Positions 16,159 to 25,599 of a stretch of DNA of 64,000 bases are shown piece after piece. The DNA lies in assembly GCA_013286235.1 (NCBI GenBank), contig JABDGE010000009.1, positions 1-64,000 on the forward strand, in the 5' to 3' direction. The position numbers were made by a program, and so were the translations under genes. The number at the start of each line of letters is the position of its first letter. Positions within the stretch are counted from its first letter, which is position 1. This stretch comes from Bacteroidota bacterium (lineage in GTDB: Bacteria > Bacteroidota > Bacteroidia > Sphingobacteriales > Sphingobacteriaceae). Below the pieces are notes generated by a model. That model was given only the letters and a program-made list of their open reading frames with translations, was not told where the DNA came from and searched no databases.

Positions 16159-16967
16159 GCACGGCTGAGCTTACCCTCCCTTCAAAAAAATACAGGCAAA
16201 AAATGACAGTGTTCAGCATCGTTGTTGTCGCGGTGGCGCTGGCTTGTATCTATACCAATTTTAATCCGCTGGGGATCTTCATGGAGTTTCACTATGTCCG
16301 CGACCTGGTGGGCGAAATGACCCCGCCGAATTATCACGTGCTTTCGGATAATTCGTCAACGGCAATGGCTATCCTCCAAACCTTGTCGTTGGCTTTTTTG
16401 GGCACCCTGTACGGCGGTGTCATCGCGGTGGTTGTCGCCTTCCTGGCAGCTTCCAACACCATGCCATTCAGGGCCATACGTTTAACAGCGCGTTTTGTCC
16501 TTTCGTTTTTGCGGGTTATCCCGATTTTGGTGGTCATTCTCATCTTTGTGATCGCGGTTGGGCCAAGCACGTTTGCCGGCATGCTGACCCTGGTTATCGT
16601 CACCGTAGGTAATTTTGGAAAATTGTTCACGGAGATGATCGAGAATGTGGATAATCCGCCGGCAGAAGCGATTTTTTCGGTAGGCGCCTCGCGGATGCAG
16701 GTGATCAGGTATTCCATCATTCCGCAGATATTGCCGACGCTTATCGCAAACCTTTTATTTGCATTCGACGTGAATATCCGCGCTGCGATAGGGCTGGGCA
16801 TATTTGGAGGCGGTGGCATAGGCTTCCAGTTGCAGTTGGCAAAAAGCGTTTTGCATTATAAAGACGTGACGGCCATTGTGAGTTTGATCATTATCATGGT
16901 GATAGTGGTGGAGAAGATATCGGATTATTTAAGGAGAAAGATACTGGGGGAGGGGAAACTTCGGTGA
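16155..16967 (+). CDS. phnE: Phosphonate ABC transporter permease PhnE (copy 2)
   Basis: A 270-residue permease paralogous to the preceding one, with TM segments from about residue 17 on, the EAA loop FTEMIENVDNPPAEAIFSVGA and the following IPQILPTLIANLLFAFDVNIR region (short motif IPQILPTL). It completes the phnC-phnE-phnE set. After its stop come 70 bp with no gene, then the second hexapeptide acyltransferase. Confidence 0.92.
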   Translation: MSTAELTLPSKKYRQKMTVFSIVVVAVALACIYTNFNPLGIFMEFHYVRDLVGEMTPPNYHVLSDNSSTAMAILQTLSLAFLGTLYGGVIAVVVAFLAASNTMPFRAIRLTARFVLSFLRVIPILVVILIFVIAVGPSTFAGMLTLVIVTVGNFGKLFTEMIENVDNPPAEAIFSVGASRMQVIRYSIIPQILPTLIANLLFAFDVNIRAAIGLGIFGGGGIGFQLQLAKSVLHYKDVTAIVSLIIIMVIVVEKISDYLRRKILGEGKLR

Positions 16968-17037
16968 TCCGCTGATTGATCAATTGTTTGCGTAATTTAA
17001 TGTCGAATTTTGAATATCGAAATAACAATCAGCAAAT

Positions 17038-17697
17038 ATGATTGAAATCAATCACGGTGAGTTTGCCGATCCATGGCGGGGGCCGATGCCCATGACCGAA
17101 GAGCCATGGATACACGAAACAGCGTTGTTGAAAGATAGCCGGATGGGGGCCTGGACGATGGTGGGCCAACGCTGCGAGGTTTTTAAAAGCGACCTGCTGG
17201 ACTATGCTTACCTGGTTAAGGATGTAGAAGTCTTTAACGCCGAGGTGGGGAAGTTTGCAAACATCGCCTCGCATGTGCGGATCAATCCCACCAATCACCC
17301 GATGTGGCGGGCAACGTTGCATCATTTTACGTATCGCTCCAAATCGCATTTTATGGCGGATGATGACGATCAGGAGATTTCGGAGTGGCGAAGCCAGCAC
17401 AGGGTGGTGATCGGGCCGGATGTGTGGATAGGGCATGGGGCCATTTTGATGCCCGGCGTTTCGGTAGGTACCGGCGCTATCATCGGTTCGGGATCAGTGG
17501 TAACGAAGGACGTCGGTGACTATACCATCGTTGCCGGTAACCCTGCCAGGCTGATACGGCGAAGAGTGAACGAAGAAACGGAAGCGGCATTGAAACGGAT
17601 AGCCTGGTGGGACTGGAGCCGTGAGGAATTAATAGCGGCATTGCCCGATTTTAGAAAACTTGACGCAGCGGCGTTCGCGGAGAAGTACGACAGATAA
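17038..17697 (+). CDS. Phosphonate-type hexapeptide acyltransferase (second copy)
   Basis: A 219-residue beta-helix acyltransferase, a divergent paralogue of the one at 10937. It shares EEPWIHETALLKDSRMGAW, RINPTNHPMWRATLHHFTYR and VWIGHGAILMPGVSVGTGA with that copy, given here as the short motifs RINPTNHP and VWIGHGA. The hexapeptide coils are regular. The two copies flank the transporter genes, which suggests duplication and specialisation for two substrates. The downstream S51 peptidase gene starts 10 bp after its stop. Confidence 0.85.
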   Translation: MIEINHGEFADPWRGPMPMTEEPWIHETALLKDSRMGAWTMVGQRCEVFKSDLLDYAYLVKDVEVFNAEVGKFANIASHVRINPTNHPMWRATLHHFTYRSKSHFMADDDDQEISEWRSQHRVVIGPDVWIGHGAILMPGVSVGTGAIIGSGSVVTKDVGDYTIVAGNPARLIRRRVNEETEAALKRIAWWDWSREELIAALPDFRKLDAAAFAEKYDR

Positions 17698-17707
17698 TTA
17701 ACCAGGT

Positions 17708-18358
17708 ATGAAATTTTATTTATCATCCTACCAGTTTGGAAACGAAAGAGAGCGTTTGCGCAAAATGCTGCCCAGCGGGAGTAAGATAGGCCATATCAAC
17801 AATTCGAGGGATTTTACCTGGGCTGACGCGTCTATACGGGAGCGTAGTCAAATTGAGGAGATAACGGAATTGAACGAATTAGCGTTTGTGGCTGAACCGC
17901 TGGATTTGCAGCAGTATTTCGGTAAACCGGAAGCGTTACGGTCAAAAATTGACTCCTTAGACGGGCTTTGGGTAAGTGGCGGGAATACTTTTGTTTTAAG
18001 GCAGGCGATGCGGCTAAGCGGTTTTGACGTTGTTTTTAACGAGTTGCGTTACCGGAAAGGCTTTTTATATGGCGGTTACAGCGCGGGTATTTGCATTCTT
18101 TGCGATTCGCTGAAATACATTGGGCGGGTGGATGAACCCAATGATTTTCCCTACCCGGAAAATAAAGAAACGATATGGGAAGGTCTTGGCGTATTCAACT
18201 ACGGCTTGCTGCCGCACTATGATTCGGATCATTTTGAATCGGAAGCGATAGGTAAGGAAGTGCAGACCTGCATCGACAATAAATGGCTGTTTAAAGCCTT
18301 ACGCGACGGCGAAGTGATCATTATTGAAGAAGAACCCGATGATTATCCGCTGGGCTAA
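17708..18358 (+). CDS. S51-family serine peptidase-like protein (peptidase E type)
   Basis: A 216-residue protein of the class I glutamine amidotransferase-like fold. The nucleophile elbow GGYSAG places Ser125 as the catalytic residue, preceded by VSGGNTFVLRQ near 89-99, both typical of dipeptidase E (PepE), which cleaves alpha-aspartyl dipeptides. A His in LLPHYDSDH could complete the site. It follows the second acyltransferase after 10 bp and overlaps the next gene by 20 bp, so it seems to belong to the phn run. An amidase-like role on a peptidyl phosphonate is possible but purely inferred. Confidence 0.78.
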   Translation: MKFYLSSYQFGNERERLRKMLPSGSKIGHINNSRDFTWADASIRERSQIEEITELNELAFVAEPLDLQQYFGKPEALRSKIDSLDGLWVSGGNTFVLRQAMRLSGFDVVFNELRYRKGFLYGGYSAGICILCDSLKYIGRVDEPNDFPYPENKETIWEGLGVFNYGLLPHYDSDHFESEAIGKEVQTCIDNKWLFKALRDGEVIIIEEEPDDYPLG

Positions 18359-18755
18359 CACTGAAGAATATGCAGCCGTGGCGGACCATTATGCGGAATG
18401 CGGCTACCGGGGTGGGCTGAACGCTGAAGATCGCGTATTAACAGCGGTTGACCAGGACGAAATTATCGGTGCGGTTAGAATCTGTATGGAACAGGATGTA
18501 ATGCTTTTGCGGGGTATGTATATAAAACAGTTATTTCGGGGGAAGGGCATTGGCTTATCGATGCTCCTTTATCTTAAAGCACAAGGAGATGTGGCCGGTT
18601 GTTACTGCCTCCCTTATGCGCACCTTGATCAGTTTTATGGCAAGATTGGTTTTGAAAAGATTTCGATAGCGCAGGCGCCCGGGTTTTTGGCAGATCGGCT
18701 TGCCCAATACCGGAACAACGGAAGCAGGGACATCATTATTATGCAGATAAAATGA
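18339..18755 (+). CDS. GNAT N-acetyltransferase
   Basis: A 138-residue GNAT. The acetyl-CoA loop is visible as LFRGKGIGLSML near residues 65-76, and the C-terminal YGKIGFEKI is motif B. ATG 18339 is chosen rather than TTG 18324; it lies inside the S51 gene, giving a 20 bp overlap. The NUDIX gene starts on its last bases (ATGA overlap). Acetylation of amino groups on phosphonates (a PhnO-type job) is an attractive guess given the context; the sequence does not specify the substrate. Confidence 0.8.
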   Translation: MIIRWANTEEYAAVADHYAECGYRGGLNAEDRVLTAVDQDEIIGAVRICMEQDVMLLRGMYIKQLFRGKGIGLSMLLYLKAQGDVAGCYCLPYAHLDQFYGKIGFEKISIAQAPGFLADRLAQYRNNGSRDIIIMQIK

Positions 18756-19237
18756 CCTTTGAAGAAAGCTATTTCGGCCAAATTCGCGCCTTAACGGGCA
18801 GCCGCATGCTGAAGGTACCTGGCATGCGCATTATCATGGAAAACGATGAAGGCGAAATTCTTTTACAACTCCGGGGAGATGTTGGAAAGTGGGGGTTGCC
18901 GTCGGGGCTGCCGGAGGAAAATGAGGAGATTTCGGAAACTGTAAAGCGGGAAGTTTGGGAAGAAACCGGCTTGATCGTAAGCGGATTTTTCCCCTGGGGG
19001 TTTGCAAGCGCGGTAGAAAGCGAAATATTTGTTTATCCAAACGGGGATGTTATCCATAATTATTCACTTGCTTTTTACAGTGATCAATGGGAAGGCGAGC
19101 TAAAAGCGGACAACGATGAAACGCTGGACCTCAAATTTTTCAACCCTTCTGATCTGCCGGAAATGATCGTCAACCACCGGATAACAGTCGACCGGTTCAT
19201 GCGCTTTAGGGCAACAGGCGAATTTCAATTGTTTTGA
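18752..19237 (+). CDS. NUDIX hydrolase
   Basis: A 161-residue NUDIX enzyme. The full box GX5EX7REVXEEXGL spans residues 52-74, with REVWEETGL as its core, so the metal site is intact. It hydrolyses a nucleoside diphosphate linked to another group; the exact substrate is not readable. It overlaps the GNAT gene by 4 bp and is the last gene of the plus-strand run; a convergent minus-strand gene begins its stop 24 bp later. In this context the nucleotide-like phosphonate intermediates made by PhnGHI are conceivable substrates. Confidence 0.85.
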   Translation: MTFEESYFGQIRALTGSRMLKVPGMRIIMENDEGEILLQLRGDVGKWGLPSGLPEENEEISETVKREVWEETGLIVSGFFPWGFASAVESEIFVYPNGDVIHNYSLAFYSDQWEGELKADNDETLDLKFFNPSDLPEMIVNHRITVDRFMRFRATGEFQLF

Positions 19238-19261
19238 TTACCTGTAATAATCACTATTTGT

Positions 19262-22200
19262 TTACTCAGTCTTCAAACTCTTTACAGGGTTGGCAATCGC
19301 AGCTTTTATCGACTGGAAGCTAACCGTGATCAACGCGATCAATATTGCCAAAAGGCCTGCCGAAGCAAATATCCACCAACGTACGGGTGCGTGATAGGCA
19401 AAGCCCTGCAGCCACTTATACACGGCCCACCAGGCTATAGGCGAGGCGATGAGGATGGCGATGGCTACCAATTTTATAAAATCGTAAGACAGCAATGTAG
19501 TAATACCGCTTACCGATGCGCCCAGCACTTTGCGGATACCGATCTCTTTGCTGCGCTGCTCGGCCATAAAGGCGGAAAGGGCAAAAAGGCCCAAACAGGC
19601 TATGATGATGGCCAGTATGGCAAACGTGGTAAAAATACGGCCCATGCGCTGGACATCGGCATACATGGCGGCGAAGCGATCATCAAGGAAGGTATAGCGT
19701 ATCGGTTGATCGGGCGAAAAGCTTTTCCAGGTATTGGTGATCTGCTGCAACGTATTTTTCATATCCTCGCCCCGGACTTTTACGGTCACCATTGAAGGGC
19801 TGACCCCGAATTGGAGCGCCAACGGGGCGATCTGTTCGTGCATAGAGTCAAAATTAAAATCCTCCACTACACCGATAACGGTAAACGTATTACCGTTGGT
19901 GATGCGCGCGCCGATGGGATGTTTGAGGTTGAGCCTTTTTGCGAGCGTTTGATTGATGATAACGGTTTTGCCGGCTGTATCGTCGGACATATTGTATGAA
20001 AAATTACGGCCTTCAACCAGTTTCATCCCCATTGTTTTCAAATAGGTATCATCAATTTGCCAAAACTGTCCGTCTACTTCGGCATCCAGCTTAGTTCTGC
20101 CGTCAATAAAAAAGGGATTGCCGTTACGGTTGGTGCCTCCAACCGGCAAGTAATCGCTGATGGAGACGCTTTTTACTGATGTCAGTTTGGAAAGTTCGTT
20201 TTTAAAGATTTTGACTTTGTCGCCCAGGGTGTTTGTGCCTTGCAGGATCACTACCTGGTCCTTATCAAAACCGATTTTTTGGTTAAGGAAATAATGCATC
20301 TGGTTGTAAATAACCGTAGTGCCGATAATGAGCATGATGGATGCCGTGAACTGGAACACCACCAGGCTGTTGCGCAGCACCGAGCCTTTGCTCCCGGCAG
20401 CCACCGTGCCTTTTAAAACCTGCACGGGTTTAAATGCCGACAGGTAAAAAGCAGGGTATAAACCTGCAACGATACCGATAACAAATGCCGAAACCAGGAT
20501 GACCGGCAATAACCACCATTCGCCCCAGGGCATGGTCAACGATTTGGCGGCAAGCGTATTAAAATAAGGCAGCAACAGCCAGGCCAGCACCAAGCCAATG
20601 ACAAACGAAAGGCAGCTATACAGCAGCGACTCGGTTAAAAACTGTTTGATCAAACTGCTGCGGTACGAGCCGACCACCTTGCGTAAACCGACCTCCTTAG
20701 CACGGTTGGCCGATTTTGCAGTGGCCAGGTTTACAAAATTGATGCAGGCTATGATGAGGATAAACGCCGCAACGCCGCCAAACAGCCAGACAAAGCGGAT
20801 ATCGCCATGCGAAAGGCCGTCGCGTACATCGTACGAATAGAGATTGATATCGGTGATCGGCTGCAGCACCATATTGATCTTAGCTGCCTGCTGCCAGGGG
20901 TTTTTTGCACCGCCTTTCATAATGCTCGGCAGGAAGTAGTTTTTAACAATCTCGGCCGTCATTTTCTGGCCGAAATCCTTCGCATTGACCCCGGCTTTAA
21001 GGAGCACATAAGTGGGGTAGTTAGATTGACCCCAATTATTTTGCTCACCCGGCCCAAATTCCCTTCCGGTCAGGCTCACCAAAAAATCGTATTGAAGGTG
21101 CGAGTTGGCCGGGAAGTTCTCCATAACAGCGCCAACAGTATAAGGGTTGGTTTTGTCCTTATTAATGTACATAACCTTGCCGACCGGGTTTTGCCCGGGG
21201 AAATATTTGTCGGCTTTTCTTTCGGAGATGACTATCGTGAGCGGACTGGTGAGCGCATGCGCGCGATCGCCATAAACCATGGGTAATTTTAATATATCCA
21301 GCATGCTCTGGTCAGCAAAGGTGGCGCCTTCCTCGTAGCTGTTTTCCACCTGGTCTGCACGGCGTAATTCAAACCCGCCGGTGACGGGGAACAGGCGCCC
21401 TGAAAGTTCTACCTGCGGGAATTCAGCTTTAAGCGTCTTCGCCAGCGGCGCCGGCCATTCCGGGCCTTTTCCAACAGTGCCATTATCCGTGTAATAAATC
21501 AGCACACGGAAAATACGGTTTGCGTCAGGATATGACTTATCGTAACTCATCTCGTTACGGATATATAAGGCAATTAACAAACAGGCCGCGATGCTGAAAG
21601 CAAAGCCCCCAACCTTTATTGCCGCATACATTTTTTGTTTGCGGAGTTGCCGTACGGCGATCTTGAAATAATTTTTAAACATATAGTTGCGCTTTAATTT
21701 CTGATGAGACCACATCGAGGTGGTTTCATGATTCGAAATTACCGCTTCAAACCGGGGGTGTCGCCCCAGTTTATAAACTGGGCGCTCTTTTTTCAGGGCA
21801 TTTTTATATTCCACCGGGCTTTTGCCCGTCACCTCTTTAAAAATACGGTTAAAGGTGCTTTTTGAATTGAAGCCGGAGTCATAGGCGATACCCAACAGGG
21901 TTATGTGATCGTAAGCAGGGTCCTGCATTTTCCTGGCAACTTCCGTAACGCGATATTCACTGATGAAATCATGGAAGTTTTTTTTGAGCGCCGAATTGAT
22001 GATCCGGGATAATTCATGAGGAGTGAGGCCAAGCTTTTCGGCAAGAACGTTTAAACTTAGATCGGGATCCTGATGGTATGGGTTAGCCTGCATGGCTTTC
22101 TTCACCCAGCTACCTTTTTGCCTCAGTGCCCCTGATGCCGACGGTTTTGAAGGTAAAGGCTCCTTGCCATGTTCGCCAACTTCCGGCCTTAAAAAGGCTG

Positions 22201-22921
22201 CGACCGCAATCCAGGTCATCATTACCGCTACCAGGAGATACAAAGGATAGTAAGCATATATGCCAGACCGGTTATGGTAATAAAAATAATCCACTGCTGT
22301 ATAAGGTATCCACAACAGCCAAAGCAGGGCAAAACCCGCGAGTAAGCGATGCAGCCAGCGCAACTCATACCGGTACCTGTCCCTCAGCTCATTAAATTTC
22401 AGCCCCTTATAAAAGCGCTCTATTAGCACGTGGGACCAGCACAGGTAGGCGATAACAGAAATTGCCGCCAACAGCTGCAATGCCGGATTAAGCACCTTAA
22501 AGATCAGCGTATCATAAGTTGCAGCGCCTGTCCTGATGCCCTCCTTAATCTCCAATACCAAAACGCCCGACTCCACCAGCAGCGGACTGAAATGCAGCAT
22601 ATCTTTCCAACGGGATTTATATTCCGGCCGGGTAATTTTGAGCACATAAAAATAGATCAGGGGGCCTAATGCCAGTGAAAATTGCAGCGGGAGCCGGCTC
22701 CAGTCAGCACTGTAAGCCGATAGCCCGGCGTCTATGCACAATAGCCTTGCCATCGACAAAACAACCGTAGCCGTAGCCAGCGCCAAAAACCGGTTTGCGT
22801 CTCGATTGGTCTTTTTGGTGAATCCTAGCAGCAGGATAAAAGTCAGCCCGATAAATATTGTTCCCAGGAGGGCCAGGTCGTATGGGGTGATATGGGAAGT
22901 ATATGCATTCAAGTAGTTCAA
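19262..22921 (-). CDS. Membrane AraC regulator fused to a MacB/FtsX-type ABC permease
   Basis: A 1219-residue protein with three parts. Residues 1-245 hold about seven hydrophobic segments like the sensor part of membrane AraC regulators. Residues 275-378 are an AraC helix-turn-helix domain ending in FKEVTGKSPVEYKNAL. From residue 414 (MFKNYFKIAVRQLRKQK) comes a full Bacteroidota ABC permease with a MacB_PCD periplasmic domain and two FtsX blocks, the last ending in NPVKSLKTE. The linker SMWSHQKLKRNY just before 414 resembles the lead-in found in other such permeases. The frame is continuous and no second start signal is obvious, so a real fusion is preferred over two genes. A matching ATPase is not adjacent. 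Confidence 0.85.
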   Translation of the reverse strand: MNYLNAYTSHITPYDLALLGTIFIGLTFILLLGFTKKTNRDANRFLALATATVVLSMARLLCIDAGLSAYSADWSRLPLQFSLALGPLIYFYVLKITRPEYKSRWKDMLHFSPLLVESGVLVLEIKEGIRTGAATYDTLIFKVLNPALQLLAAISVIAYLCWSHVLIERFYKGLKFNELRDRYRYELRWLHRLLAGFALLWLLWIPYTAVDYFYYHNRSGIYAYYPLYLLVAVMMTWIAVAAFLRPEVGEHGKEPLPSKPSASGALRQKGSWVKKAMQANPYHQDPDLSLNVLAEKLGLTPHELSRIINSALKKNFHDFISEYRVTEVARKMQDPAYDHITLLGIAYDSGFNSKSTFNRIFKEVTGKSPVEYKNALKKERPVYKLGRHPRFEAVISNHETTSMWSHQKLKRNYMFKNYFKIAVRQLRKQKMYAAIKVGGFAFSIAACLLIALYIRNEMSYDKSYPDANRIFRVLIYYTDNGTVGKGPEWPAPLAKTLKAEFPQVELSGRLFPVTGGFELRRADQVENSYEEGATFADQSMLDILKLPMVYGDRAHALTSPLTIVISERKADKYFPGQNPVGKVMYINKDKTNPYTVGAVMENFPANSHLQYDFLVSLTGREFGPGEQNNWGQSNYPTYVLLKAGVNAKDFGQKMTAEIVKNYFLPSIMKGGAKNPWQQAAKINMVLQPITDINLYSYDVRDGLSHGDIRFVWLFGGVAAFILIIACINFVNLATAKSANRAKEVGLRKVVGSYRSSLIKQFLTESLLYSCLSFVIGLVLAWLLLPYFNTLAAKSLTMPWGEWWLLPVILVSAFVIGIVAGLYPAFYLSAFKPVQVLKGTVAAGSKGSVLRNSLVVFQFTASIMLIIGTTVIYNQMHYFLNQKIGFDKDQVVILQGTNTLGDKVKIFKNELSKLTSVKSVSISDYLPVGGTNRNGNPFFIDGRTKLDAEVDGQFWQIDDTYLKTMGMKLVEGRNFSYNMSDDTAGKTVIINQTLAKRLNLKHPIGARITNGNTFTVIGVVEDFNFDSMHEQIAPLALQFGVSPSMVTVKVRGEDMKNTLQQITNTWKSFSPDQPIRYTFLDDRFAAMYADVQRMGRIFTTFAILAIIIACLGLFALSAFMAEQRSKEIGIRKVLGASVSGITTLLSYDFIKLVAIAILIASPIAWWAVYKWLQGFAYHAPVRWWIFASAGLLAILIALITVSFQSIKAAIANPVKSLKTE

Positions 22922-23229
22922 TTACGTCAATCGCTGTTCCAAATCGCTAACCTAATGATAGATAACAAATTATACAATATCTTAAATATGTATTGTAACA
23001 AAAACGGACATGCGGTTGTGCGGTTTTGAATTGATTGTGAGATAATTAAAGCCACCTATCCGTTTTTTTAATTGAAGCACTATAAATTAGCGCCATTGAA
23101 GGTAATCGCGTTTAAAATATCCCGTTATAAAAACTCAACTTTTCCTCTGTGATCTCCGCGCCTTCTCTGTGACCGTGGTTAAAAATTCGTCATCGTTCTT
23201 AAACACACACACTTAAACTATCGGCAATT
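22922..23229. other. Gene-free spacer between two minus-strand genes
   Basis: 308 bp, AT-rich, with no credible ORF. It must hold the promoter of the AraC-permease gene (towards 22990). Around 23141-23180 it contains a CTCTGTGATCTCCGCGCC-like word followed by TTCTCTGTGACCGTGG, which resembles the short-period repeats seen in other spacers of this window. Nothing else was recognised. Confidence 0.5.
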
Positions 23230-24258
23230 TTAAAAGCAATTTCCTTGAGCGCCACTGAACTTCACGACATGTTCGGCATCTACTTCAAATTGGAGCGACG
23301 TTTCTTTCGGCACAAAGCCAAATGTTTCGTTTAGATGAATGATCGCCTTGTTCGCTTCGTAGCAATTGGTCTCAATCGTTTCTACCCCGGGAAAACGACT
23401 GAATGTTTCTTCGGTCATCATAGCTTTCAAATATGCTGCGAGTTTTTTGTTCCTATATTTGCCAATGATTCCTGTCATTTCCTGGTTGGCAATTGTCGAA
23501 CCGGGATAGACAAGCATTATCGACATACCAACCAAGATGTCATTCAGGTCTGAAAGCATAAGGAGGAGCATTTTTACATCGTTTTTTTTGAATAGCTCCA
23601 TTTTTTGCTTCACCCGTTCCACAGTTTCTTCAAAATATTCCCGGTTGTCGGTCCTCACAATATCGTTCATCAGGGTGGTCAACAGCGCTGCATATTCGCT
23701 ATATAAGCCTTCGGGGACGTATTCGTACCTCGTTAATTTCAATTTCCCGGTTTCTATGTATTTATTTTTTTGCCATGTATTTAATAGCTCCCGGTTAATG
23801 TTATTTCGGGAGAGCTGGTAAAAGTTGATTTTATTGAGGATTTGTCCGTTAAAAGACCCGATCATATCGATGATCAAAGGATTCGCGGTGGCGATCCTGA
23901 ATGATCCGAAATGATAGTCATCCATTAATTGGAGAATCGTGTTCGCAGTGGTTGTTGAAAGGTCAATGCATTGCTCCGTCAGGATGGTTTCCATGGCGAT
24001 AAACAGCATTTCATTGCCTGAAGTATCTTTTTTGGTAAAAGATGTCATCACCAAAACCAGGCTATCGTCCTTGTAAAGGAGTTTAAATTTTTTCTGTTTG
24101 CCCTTCAGGCTTTCCTTCAACCAAAATTTGTATTCGCGGGGTGATAACGAGGTTTTGGCAATCGTATTGTAATAGCTGAAATAGTCTTCCCAGGCTTTGG
24201 CATCAGCGTCAAACGGATCAAAATCAACGATTGCAAGCATTTTCGTTTTTAAATACAC
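23230..24258 (-). CDS. GNAT-like protein of unknown substrate
   Basis: A 342-residue cytoplasmic protein. The C-terminal part around residues 262-290 reads TGIIGKYRNKKLAAYLKAMM, which resembles the acetyl-CoA loop of GNAT enzymes, followed by TNCYEANKAIIHLNETFGF, a typical GNAT C-terminus (short cores GKYRNKKLA and NETFGF). The N-terminal half may be a second, degenerate GNAT domain, as in mycothiol-synthase-like proteins. It is divergent from the second phnM (138 bp between starts). I do not recognise a specific function. Confidence 0.6.
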   Translation of the reverse strand: MYLKTKMLAIVDFDPFDADAKAWEDYFSYYNTIAKTSLSPREYKFWLKESLKGKQKKFKLLYKDDSLVLVMTSFTKKDTSGNEMLFIAMETILTEQCIDLSTTTANTILQLMDDYHFGSFRIATANPLIIDMIGSFNGQILNKINFYQLSRNNINRELLNTWQKNKYIETGKLKLTRYEYVPEGLYSEYAALLTTLMNDIVRTDNREYFEETVERVKQKMELFKKNDVKMLLLMLSDLNDILVGMSIMLVYPGSTIANQEMTGIIGKYRNKKLAAYLKAMMTEETFSRFPGVETIETNCYEANKAIIHLNETFGFVPKETSLQFEVDAEHVVKFSGAQGNCF

Positions 24259-24395
24259 AAAACTAATATCCGCCTTTGAGCTGTTAAACAGATGTTAGAA
24301 TTCTTATCAGAATTTAAACTTAGCCTTATTAATGCCTAATAGAATGCTAACAATAGGGCTATACTTTTACTTCTGTAAAAAATACGTCTGCTTAA

Positions 24396-25595
24396 ATGAA
24401 CACCCACGTCCTTACCAACGCGCGCATCGTTACCCCACATGAAAACTTTATCGGAACGGTCGAAATTGAAAATGGCCTGATCGCATCGGTGATAAAAGAT
24501 AAATTTTATGCGTCGGGTATCGACATGAAACAGCAGTGGCTGATACCCGGTTGTATCGATATTCATACCGATTACCTCGAAAAAGAGCTTTATCCACGTG
24601 CAAGCGCCGCATTCCCTTTGCCTTTTGCGCTTCACTTTATGGATGCCCGCGCTGCGGCTTGCGGTATCACTACTGTATTTAGCGCGGTAAGTTTTTCCGA
24701 TAACGAAGGGAAGAACCGCAGCCTGGGCGAAGCACTTGAACTGGCACAACAGATTGACCGGGCGCGGCATTCCATGCTGGTGCGCCATTTTCTGCATGCG
24801 CGGATCGACCCGAACACGGACAACATATTGCCCTACCTCGAGCCCATGCGGCAATTGGAAAGTCTGTACATGGTGGTGTATAATGAGCAGATCCCCGGGC
24901 AGCGGCAATTTACCATGGAACAACAGGTGGTGTTGCGAATGAAAGCTTTTTCTATTAGTCGCGAAGAGGCGCTGGACAGGCTCCTGGTACAAATTGAAAA
25001 AGCAAAACAGATCAATAACCGCCACGCGATACTTGACGCATTTAAGGATAAATATATCATCGGCAGCCACGATGATACCACCACGGAACATGTGGAGGAA
25101 GGCCGGGTTTTTGGCGCCACGCTTTCGGAAATGCCTACCAGCCTTGCGGCAGCACGACGAGCGAAGGAACTTGGTTTATGGGTTTGCCTGGGCGCGCCTA
25201 ACTACTACAGAGGCGGCTCGCATTGCGGAAACCTGTCGTGCTGGGAGGCATTGGACGAAGACCTGGCAGATATCCTGTGCAGCGACTACCATTTCCCAAC
25301 CATGCTGGCCAGTGTGGTAAAAATGATTGACGAGGGTATTAGTCCGAGTAAAGCTGTGAACATGGTTTCGCTAAACCCCGCAACGCTGTTGAATTTCCAT
25401 CATGAAACCGGCAGTATCGAGATAGGTAAAAGGGCGGACCTGGTAGCCTTTGAGAGTAAAGGGTCCTTTGCCTCGGTGTCGCATGTTTTTGTTGATGGCG
25501 TGAGTAAATACCGCGCCGATTATACGCACGGCGTACAGCCACTATCGGCTGAAAAAACCCAGGATTGGGGTGTGTTGAAGGACAGTTTGTTGTAA
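24396..25595 (+). CDS. Divergent PhnM-like amidohydrolase (second copy)
   Basis: A 399-residue paralogue of Phn[13 protein letters not shown] near 53-64, [27 protein letters not shown] and [11 protein letters not shown] match E. coli PhnM. Where PhnM has SLMDHSPGQ it reads [10 protein letters not shown], so the MDH segment is lost, and the HLRCEL segment is HARID. It therefore may hydrolyse a related but different substrate. It heads a tight unit with a calcineurin-like phosphoesterase (4 bp downstream) and a YtcJ-like amidohydrolase. This unit lies about 5 kb from the phn run. Confidence 0.8.
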   Translation: MNTHVLTNARIVTPHENFIGTVEIENGLIASVIKDKFYASGIDMKQQWLIPGCIDIHTDYLEKELYPRASAAFPLPFALHFMDARAAACGITTVFSAVSFSDNEGKNRSLGEALELAQQIDRARHSMLVRHFLHARIDPNTDNILPYLEPMRQLESLYMVVYNEQIPGQRQFTMEQQVVLRMKAFSISREEALDRLLVQIEKAKQINNRHAILDAFKDKYIIGSHDDTTTEHVEEGRVFGATLSEMPTSLAAARRAKELGLWVCLGAPNYYRGGSHCGNLSCWEALDEDLADILCSDYHFPTMLASVVKMIDEGISPSKAVNMVSLNPATLLNFHHETGSIEIGKRADLVAFESKGSFASVSHVFVDGVSKYRADYTHGVQPLSAEKTQDWGVLKDSLL

Positions 25596-25599
25596 GAAA

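Noticed and set aside
741-19237. The phn island as a recent mobile element
   Set aside because: No integrase, transposase, tRNA or attachment-type direct repeats flank it, and codon use looks like that of the neighbours by eye.
19262-21682. Permease starting at its own ATG 21682 as a separate gene
   Set aside because: No stop codon separates it from the AraC part and no spacer with promoter is present; a fusion is simpler, though an internal start cannot be excluded.
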